A stretch of DNA of 47,855 nt from an uncultured Pelagibacteraceae bacterium. GTDB taxonomy: Bacteria > Pseudomonadota > Alphaproteobacteria > Pelagibacterales > Pelagibacteraceae. Positions 42,414 through 47,855 of the stretch are shown piece by piece. The notes under the pieces are model-generated. The model searched no databases. It worked only from the letters and a program-made list of their open reading frames with translations, and was not told the origin of the DNA. The position numbers and the translations under genes are program-made. Positions within the stretch are counted from its first letter, which is position 1; every line of letters starts with the position of its first letter. Location of the stretch: NCBI GenBank assembly GCA_902600855.1, contig CACKKY010000005.1, positions 1 to 47,855 on the forward strand, read 5' to 3'.

Positions 42414-44987
42414 ATGGAGTTTAAAAAAATCTTACTTAATGGATTTAAATCATTTGCTGATAAAACGAACTTTCTAATTGAAGACGGTTTGACAGGTATA
42501 GTTGGTCCTAATGGTTGTGGTAAATCAAATATAGTAGAGTCTTTAAGATGGGTAATGGGAGAAACCTCTGCAAAAAGTATGAGAGGTTCTGGTATGGAAG
42601 ATGTAATATTTTCTGGAACTTCTAATAAAACTTCCAAAAATATTGCTGAAGTTTCAGTTTTAGTTAAAAATGAAAATAATGAAGGACCAGTTCAATATCG
42701 TGAACTTAAAGAAATTCATATAAGAAGAAAAATTGAAAAAGATAAGGGTTCAAAATTTTATATTAACGATAAAGAAGTTAGGGCAAGAGATGCTCAAATG
42801 TTTTTTGCAGATTTATCCACAGGTGCTCACTCACCTTCAATGATAAGTCAAGGTCGTATAGGTGCATTGGTAACAGCAAAACCTACAGATAGGAGAGCAA
42901 TCTTAGAAGAAGCAGCAGGAATTTCAGGATTACATGTGAGAAGGCATGAGGCTGAGTTAAGATTAGGTGCTGCAGAAAATAATCTTAAAAGAGCTGATGA
43001 ACTTAGAAGACAACAAGAAAAACAATTATTTAATCTTCAAAAACAAGCTGAAGAAGCGTCAAAATATAAATTGATAAGTGAAGAAATTAAAAAATTAGAA
43101 GCAGGACTTTATTATTTAAAATTATTGGAGATTGATAAAGAAATTAGAATTGAGCATGAAATTAATAACGAAGCTGGTGGAGAAGTTCAAGATTTTAATG
43201 ATAAAATTGCTGAACTTGAAAATCTTATTAAGACAGCTTCAGATAAAGTCTCACCTTTAAGAGAAAAAAATATTGAAAATTTATCAAAAATTCAACGACT
43301 CAACTTAGAGTTACAAAGTTTGGATGAAGAAAACTCTAGAACACAAGAAGAGATAGAGTCTATTCAAAAATCTCTTCAAACTTTAGATGAAGACATAACA
43401 CGAGAAAGAGGAATCATTATTGATGCTAATTCTAATGAAAAAAGAATTAAAGAAGAAAAGTCTGAATTAATTGAAATTGACTCAAAATATTTTGAAACTG
43501 AAAAACTATCTAATGAAGAATTGGAAATTGCAAAAATAAAACTTAAGAAAGAGCAAGAAGAAGTTGATCAAATAGTAAATGATATTGCTGATGTCACAAT
43601 AAATATTAGTGTAGGCCCAATTAAAAATGTTAAAAATACAATAAATAGAGTTAAAGAATTGATGAATAGTAAAGAAATTAATCAAGCTCTTACCCTGCTA
43701 GATAGATGCAATATTGAATTAGATAATTTTTTGGATGATTTGAAAAATGAAAAATCTAGGAATGAATTACTAACTGTTAATGAAAAAACTCAAAATATAA
43801 AAAAACTTCAAGAAAAATATGCTGATGCATACAGTAAAAATCAATCAATTAAAAACGAATCTATCAAAAGAAACGAAAGGATTAAAACTATTGAAACTGA
43901 AATTGAAAGTTGGAAAAACTTACTATCTAATTCTGAAAAAATGGTTAAAGAATTAAATGATAGAAAAAATAAATTAGCAGATCAATTAAAACAACTTGAT
44001 AATCAACCAAGAATACAAGCTGAAAAAAAGGGTCAAATTTCAGAAAACTTAAGAATTTCTGAAAAAGAAAAAATTGACAATGATTTTGTTATTGAAGAAA
44101 CTGACAAAAAAATTGAAACATTAAGATTACAATTAAACGAAATTCAAGAACAATCTATACAAATCCGGGAAAGAAAAGCAAGTTCTAGCGCAACTATAGA
44201 GGGGCTTCAGAAAAGAAAAAATGATTTGTTAGATAGAATTAATTCTGAGCTTAATTTGTCAGAGGATAATATTCTAGAAAACTCAAATTTATACGGAATG
44301 GAAGATTTACCTAATTCTGTTGATCAGGAAGATTCTTTAGACAAAAAAAAACAGGAAAGGGAGGGTTTAGGGTCCGTAAACTTAAAAGCCGATGAAGAAA
44401 CAAGTAAATATGAGGAAGAGATAAAAAAAATGGAACAAGATCGTTCTGATTTAGTAACAGCGATAGTAAAATTAAAAGAAAGTATCAATGAACTTAATCA
44501 AAAAGGTAGAGAAAGATTAATTCAGGCATTTGAAAAAGTTAATAGAAAATTCAATGAAGTTTATACAAAACTTTTTAATGGTGGAAATGCTAAACTTGAA
44601 TTAGTTGACTCAGATGACCCATTAGAAGCAGGTCTTGAAATGTTAGTAAGTCCTCCAGGTAAAAGACTTCAGTCAATAACATTATTATCAGGTGGAGAAC
44701 AAGCCTTAACTGCTTTATCATTAATCTTTGCAGTTTTTTTAACCAATCCATCTCCAATCTGTGTATTAGATGAGGTAGATGCACCTTTGGATGATGCAAA
44801 CGTAACTAGATTTTGTAGTTTACTTGAAGAACTTATTAAAATTACTAATACAAAATTTATTATTGTTACTCATCATGCTTTGACAATGTCCAAAATGAAC
44901 CGACTTTATGGAGTTACTATGCCAGAAAAAGGAATTAGCCAATTAGTAGCTGTTGATTTACAAAAAGCAGAAAGTATGGTTGCTTAA
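42414..44987 (+). CDS. smc: SMC chromosome-partition ATPase, short and apparently hinge-less
   Basis: 857 residues, against roughly 1150-1190 for typical bacterial Smc. The head is complete: Walker A GPNGCGKSN (31-39), Q-loop region MISQGRIGALV (143-153), signature LLSGGEQALTAL (757-768), Walker B ICVLDEVDAPLDDAN (782-796). Between about 175 and 650 the sequence is heptad-rich coiled coil. The middle (about 385-445: IADVTINISVGPIKNVKNTI, then ELMNSKEINQALTLLDRC) has no recognisable Gly-rich hinge domain. Smc organises and segregates chromosomes with ScpA/ScpB, which are not in this window. No frameshift or stop interrupts it, so it looks like a functional compact form. Confidence 0.92.
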   Translation: MEFKKILLNGFKSFADKTNFLIEDGLTGIVGPNGCGKSNIVESLRWVMGETSAKSMRGSGMEDVIFSGTSNKTSKNIAEVSVLVKNENNEGPVQYRELKEIHIRRKIEKDKGSKFYINDKEVRARDAQMFFADLSTGAHSPSMISQGRIGALVTAKPTDRRAILEEAAGISGLHVRRHEAELRLGAAENNLKRADELRRQQEKQLFNLQKQAEEASKYKLISEEIKKLEAGLYYLKLLEIDKEIRIEHEINNEAGGEVQDFNDKIAELENLIKTASDKVSPLREKNIENLSKIQRLNLELQSLDEENSRTQEEIESIQKSLQTLDEDITRERGIIIDANSNEKRIKEEKSELIEIDSKYFETEKLSNEELEIAKIKLKKEQEEVDQIVNDIADVTINISVGPIKNVKNTINRVKELMNSKEINQALTLLDRCNIELDNFLDDLKNEKSRNELLTVNEKTQNIKKLQEKYADAYSKNQSIKNESIKRNERIKTIETEIESWKNLLSNSEKMVKELNDRKNKLADQLKQLDNQPRIQAEKKGQISENLRISEKEKIDNDFVIEETDKKIETLRLQLNEIQEQSIQIRERKASSSATIEGLQKRKNDLLDRINSELNLSEDNILENSNLYGMEDLPNSVDQEDSLDKKKQEREGLGSVNLKADEETSKYEEEIKKMEQDRSDLVTAIVKLKESINELNQKGRERLIQAFEKVNRKFNEVYTKLFNGGNAKLELVDSDDPLEAGLEMLVSPPGKRLQSITLLSGGEQALTALSLIFAVFLTNPSPICVLDEVDAPLDDANVTRFCSLLEELIKITNTKFIIVTHHALTMSKMNRLYGVTMPEKGISQLVAVDLQKAESMVA

Positions 44988-44996
44988 ACTATTTAA

Positions 44997-45272
44997 ATGC
45001 AAAAAGACCCTTTTAAAACTCGCTTAGAGATTGCAAAAAGTAAAATTTCAAAGAAAAAACTGTTTAATAGGAAAAATAATGCCTCTTCTATAGGAACAGC
45101 CTTTAAATTGAGCACAGAACTAGTCTCTGCAGTTGCGGTGGGGACAATTATTGGGTTTATTTTTGATAAGACCTTTGGTACTAAACCTTGGTTTATATTA
45201 ATATTTTTTTTTGTGGGCGTAGTTGCTGGGATAACAAACGTAATTAGATCTGCAAAAAATATGCAAAAATAA
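44997..45272 (+). CDS. atpI: AtpI/AtpZ-type ATP synthase accessory protein
   Basis: 91 residues with a basic N-terminus and two hydrophobic helices (SAVAVGTIIGFIFD; PWFILIFFFVGVVAGI), the layout of the small AtpI/AtpZ protein that precedes F0 genes and helps c-ring assembly or Mg2+ handling. It starts 9 bp after smc and 9 bp before atpB. Confidence 0.82.
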   Translation: MQKDPFKTRLEIAKSKISKKKLFNRKNNASSIGTAFKLSTELVSAVAVGTIIGFIFDKTFGTKPWFILIFFFVGVVAGITNVIRSAKNMQK

Positions 45273-45281
45273 ATAAATACT

Positions 45282-46016
45282 ATGGCAGCAAATCCTATGT
45301 CTCAATTCGATGTTTATAGAATTGGACCTGAAATTAAAGTTGGAGCTTTTGATATATCTTTTACAAACGCAAGTTTGTTTATGATTTTAAGCACTTTATC
45401 TGTTTTAATAATTTTTAATATAGGCTCTAAAAAAAATTCAATTTTACCAAATAAAATTCAACTATTAGCGGAACTGAGTTATACTTTTGTATCAAAAATG
45501 ATCAGTGACACAGCAGGCTCAAAAGCTAAACCATACTTTGCCTTTATATTTTCTCTATTCATGTTTGTTTTATTTTGTAACATGTTTGGAATGATACCTT
45601 ATACTTTCACAGTAACCAGTCATATCATTGTAACATTTATGCTTGCAGCGTTTATATTTATTGGAGTGACTGTAATTGGGTTTATTAAACATGGATTTGG
45701 GTATTTAAAATTATTTGTTCCAAGTGGAGTGCCTGCGGTATTGCTCCCTTTAATTGTTGTTATAGAAATTATTTCTTACTTAAGTAGACCAATAAGTTTA
45801 TCAGTTAGATTATTTGCCAATATGATGGCTGGTCACACAATGATGAAAGTTTTCGGGGGCTTTGTAATTAGCCTTGGGATAGTTGGTGGATGGCTTCCAC
45901 TAAGTTTTTCGGTTGCGTTAACAGGTTTGGAGATCTTAGTTGCTTTTCTTCAAGCTTATGTTTTTGCAATCTTAACCTGCATCTATTTAAATGATGCATT
46001 AAATTTACACCATTAA
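45282..46016 (+). CDS. atpB: ATP synthase F0 subunit a
   Basis: 244 residues, multi-spanning. The essential Arg is in SLSVRLFANMMAGH; the C-terminal helix contains FLQAYVFAILTCIYLNDAL. Forms the proton half-channels against the c-ring. Confidence 0.96.
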   Translation: MAANPMSQFDVYRIGPEIKVGAFDISFTNASLFMILSTLSVLIIFNIGSKKNSILPNKIQLLAELSYTFVSKMISDTAGSKAKPYFAFIFSLFMFVLFCNMFGMIPYTFTVTSHIIVTFMLAAFIFIGVTVIGFIKHGFGYLKLFVPSGVPAVLLPLIVVIEIISYLSRPISLSVRLFANMMAGHTMMKVFGGFVISLGIVGGWLPLSFSVALTGLEILVAFLQAYVFAILTCIYLNDALNLHH

Positions 46017-46023
46017 TAAACAT

Positions 46024-46029
46024 AGGAGG
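46024..46029 (+). promoter_or_regulatory. Perfect Shine-Dalgarno before atpE
   Basis: AGGAGG is located 5 nt upstream of the atpE ATG (46035). Most genes in this window have weak or no such site. A strong site fits the need for about ten or more copies of subunit c per complex from a polycistronic mRNA. Confidence 0.8.
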
Positions 46030-46034
46030 ATATA

Positions 46035-46262
46035 ATGGAATTAGAAGCAGCAAAAATGATCGGAGCAGGTTTAGCAGCAATCGCTTTAGCTGGAGCCGGT
46101 GTCGGTATTGGAATAATTTTTGGAAATTATTTATCTGGTGCGATGAGGAATCCATCTGCAGCACAAAAACAGTTTCCTAATTTGCTTTTAGGTTTTGCAC
46201 TTGCAGAAGCTACAGGATTATTCGGATTAGTAGTTGCATTAATCATTCTCTTTGCATTTTAA
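46035..46262 (+). CDS. atpE: ATP synthase F0 subunit c
   Basis: 75 residues, two helices joined by the polar loop with Arg38-Asn39-Pro40. The ion-binding carboxylate is Glu58 in GFALAEATGLFG. Gly-rich first helix (LAGAGVGIGIIFG). I see no Gln in helix 1 that would suggest a Na+-type site, so proton coupling is expected. Confidence 0.96.
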   Translation: MELEAAKMIGAGLAAIALAGAGVGIGIIFGNYLSGAMRNPSAAQKQFPNLLLGFALAEATGLFGLVVALIILFAF

Positions 46263-46266
46263 ATTG

Positions 46267-46857
46267 ATGGTTAAAAAAATATATTTTCAGTCAATATTTT
46301 TTAGCTTCTTTTTTATTAAAGAAGCTTTTGCAGCTGAAAGCGGAGGTATGCCTCAATTAAATCCAGAGTTTTGGATTTCTCAAATTTTTTGGTTATCACT
46401 TACTTTTGGAATTATGTATTTAGTTTTATCTAGACTAATATTACCAAAAATTAGTAACAACTTAGAAACAAGAAAATCTCAAATATTAGAAAATATTGAG
46501 GCTGCTGAGAAACAAAGAGAAGATAGTGATGCAAAGCTAAAAGAATATGACGAAATTCTATCTAAAAGCAAACTTGAGGCTAATAGTATTTTCAATCAAG
46601 CAAGGGAAAAGGCTATAAAAGATATTGGTGCAAAAAGAGAAATTCTTGATAACCAAATTGATAATGAAATTGCTGAGGCTGAAAAAGAAATAGATATATT
46701 AAGAAAGAATGCACCAGATAAAATAAATAAAATAGCTATTGAGACTTCATCTGAGTTATTACAAAAACTTATCGGAGCTGAAGTAAATAATAGTAGCATA
46801 TCTGCAATTGTTGACGATCTATCTAAAAGAAATGGGGATAAATACTATGGCAATTGA
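46267..46857 (+). CDS. atpF': ATP synthase F0 subunit b'
   Basis: 196 residues from the ATG at 46267; an in-frame TTG at 46252 lies inside atpE and is not favoured. An N-terminal hydrophobic stretch (FQSIFFSFFFIKEAFAAES) precedes the membrane helix (FWLSLTFGIMYLVLSRLILP); the rest is a long charged coiled coil. Separate b and b' genes are typical of alphaproteobacteria. Overlaps atpF by 11 bp. Confidence 0.9.
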   Translation: MVKKIYFQSIFFSFFFIKEAFAAESGGMPQLNPEFWISQIFWLSLTFGIMYLVLSRLILPKISNNLETRKSQILENIEAAEKQREDSDAKLKEYDEILSKSKLEANSIFNQAREKAIKDIGAKREILDNQIDNEIAEAEKEIDILRKNAPDKINKIAIETSSELLQKLIGAEVNNSSISAIVDDLSKRNGDKYYGN

Positions 46858-47344
46858 TGCAACATTTTGGGTAGCAGTATCATTTATTATTTTTTTTGGA
46901 GTGTTAATTTACCTTAAGATTCCTCAAAAAGTTTCAGAAATGTTAGATAAAATGATATCTGATATTAAAAATGAAATTGATGAAAGTGAAAAATTAAGAA
47001 CCGAGGCAAAAACACTATTAGATAACTCACAAAAAAAATTAGATTCAGCTCAGTCTGTAAGCAACGAAATGCTTGAGAGCGCCAAAAGAGATGCAGATCG
47101 GTTGATAATTGAAATGAATGATAAGTTTCATAAATCATCAGAAATTAAAAAAAATTTAGCTGAAAATAAAATAAGTCAGATGAAAGAGGCTGCTTTAAAA
47201 GAAATTAAGGATGCATCAATAAAGATTGCAGTGGACTCAGTTAAAAAAATCATAACTACATCTGTAGATAAGTCAAAATTAGACGCTGTGTTTCAAAAAA
47301 ATTTAGATGAAACTAAAGAAGTTTTAAAAAAAATTAACTCATAA
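46847..47344 (+). CDS. atpF: ATP synthase F0 subunit b
   Basis: 165 residues from the ATG at 46847, giving MAIDATFWVAVSFIIFFGVL, a normal b-subunit start with one membrane helix, then coiled coil to the C-terminus. An upstream in-frame TTG at 46808 would place 13 polar residues before it and lies inside atpF'. F1 genes are elsewhere, as usual for this class. Confidence 0.92.
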   Translation: MAIDATFWVAVSFIIFFGVLIYLKIPQKVSEMLDKMISDIKNEIDESEKLRTEAKTLLDNSQKKLDSAQSVSNEMLESAKRDADRLIIEMNDKFHKSSEIKKNLAENKISQMKEAALKEIKDASIKIAVDSVKKIITTSVDKSKLDAVFQKNLDETKEVLKKINS

Positions 47345-47383
47345 TACACTTACAATTTTCCAAAAAAACTATAAATTATTAAA

Positions 47384-47855
47384 ATGAATTCTATAGTCAT
47401 TGGATCAGGATTTGGTGGGATCGCAGCAGCACTAAGACTTAAAGCAAAAGGACATAATGTAAAATTAATAGAAAAACATCCAGACCTAGGTGGTAGGGCT
47501 AGAGTTTTTAAAAGAAATGGATTTATATATGATGCTGGACCAACAGTAATTACTGCGCCCTATTTAATTAATGAATTGTTTGAGTTATTCAATAAAGATC
47601 CCAAGAATTATATAGAACTTACCCCACTTAAAATTTGGTACCAATTTATTTTTGAGGATAAAACCAAGTTTAACTACTCAGGTGATGAAATAGAAATGAA
47701 AAGCCAAATTGAAAAACTTAGCAAAGAAGATGTAAATGGATATGAAAAATTAGTTAATTTCACAAAAAAGATATTTGATAAAGGTTTTTCTGAACTTGCA
47801 GATATTCCTTTTAATAAACCATTGATAATGCTTCAGCAGCTACCTGCTCTTTTAA
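47384..47855 (+). CDS. crtI: Phytoene desaturase-like FAD enzyme (CrtI), N-terminal part (cut by window edge)
   Basis: 157 residues before the right edge, no stop reached. The N-terminus is a dinucleotide fold (IVIGSGFGGIAAALRLKAKG), then the CrtI-type continuation KHPDLGGRARVFKRNGFIYD and AGPTVITAPYLINELFELF, typical of carotenoid desaturases. It would introduce double bonds into phytoene towards lycopene, the route to retinal for proteorhodopsin. It starts 39 bp after atpF on the same strand. A related carotene ketolase or oxidoreductase is possible until the C-terminus is seen. Confidence 0.85.
   Translation, partial: MNSIVIGSGFGGIAAALRLKAKGHNVKLIEKHPDLGGRARVFKRNGFIYDAGPTVITAPYLINELFELFNKDPKNYIELTPLKIWYQFIFEDKTKFNYSGDEIEMKSQIEKLSKEDVNGYEKLVNFTKKIFDKGFSELADIPFNKPLIMLQQLPALL

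Noticed and set aside
45868-46164. 98-codon antisense frame across atpB/atpE
   Set aside because: Overlaps two secure genes and its translation is low-complexity Leu/Gln/Arg-rich.
1-47855. Insertion sequences, phage genes, CRISPR arrays, toxin-antitoxin or restriction-modification systems
   Set aside because: No transposase, integrase, direct-repeat array or toxin/antitoxin pair recognised. The only DNA methyltransferase is CcrM, which has no adjacent restriction enzyme gene.

Overview
The window looks like a chromosomal segment of a streamlined SAR11-type alphaproteobacterium (Candidatus Pelagibacter or a close relative). This rests on very AT-rich DNA, lysine/asparagine/isoleucine-rich proteins, almost no intergenic space, and alphaproteobacterial gene content: a CcrM-type GANTC methyltransferase, petABC for cytochrome bc1, an F0 operon with a separate b' subunit and no F1 genes, mutY-dciA-dsbA-smc order, and a PetP/PetR-like MarR/OmpR pair. 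The species assignment is inferred from recognition, not from a database search. The longest stretch without a gene is about 112 bp (4421-4532). I see no insertion sequence, prophage, CRISPR array, integrase or rRNA. The one tRNA is tRNA-Gln(UUG).

Layout. 1-820: 3' end of carB. 817-6867: the most accessory-looking part, with a glycine-rich autotransporter-like surface protein, a circularly permuted ATP-grasp enzyme divergent from an Anbu-type proteasome-like peptidase, a 2OG-Fe(II) oxygenase-like protein and an ELM1-like protein. 6889-12127: trxB, an atypical ADP-ribosylglycohydrolase-family protein, a DFR-like reductase, then (minus strand) aatA-ytoQ-NAD(P)-binding protein. 12163-18881: uvrB, a FolM-like SDR, a secreted hydrolase, folB, uvrC, pgsA. 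18878-22461: ilvE (minus), then marR-ompR-envZ type regulators, and ubiK (minus). 22494-28433: a plus-strand run lgt, MidA-like methyltransferase, pgeF, prs, rplY, pth, ychF. 28410-30969: petABC (minus). 31060-32841: trmL, hemF, greA. 32838-36754 (minus): TPR protein-ispE, then tRNA-Gln-cca. 36765-39219: udg, rnhB, ccrM. 39216-41341 (minus): FAD monooxygenase and mutY. 41342-44987: dciA, dsbA-like, smc. 44997-47344: atpI-atpB-atpE-atpF'-atpF. 47384-end: 5' part of a crtI-like phytoene desaturase, cut by the window edge.

How the genes work together. Most of the window is core metabolism and maintenance: aerobic respiration (bc1, F0, hemF), DNA repair (uvrB, uvrC, mutY, udg, rnhB), chromosome organisation and cell cycle (smc, dciA, ccrM), folate/pterin, isoprenoid (ispE), nucleotide (carB, prs) and lipoprotein/phospholipid synthesis (lgt, pgsA).

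The observations most worth a second look are: a short SMC with no recognisable hinge; three GANTC sites packed into the ccrM promoter region, two of them touching the predicted promoter core; a tRNA-Gln that ends 3 nt before the start codon of the CCA-adding enzyme; mutY and dciA start codons that abut head to head; an Anbu/ATP-grasp pair lacking its usual alpha-E and transglutaminase partners next to a surface-protein gene; and the fact that every convergent gene pair overlaps or nearly abuts. I did not find a clearly new multi-gene system. The Anbu/ATP-grasp/autotransporter neighbourhood is the best candidate for under-described biology.
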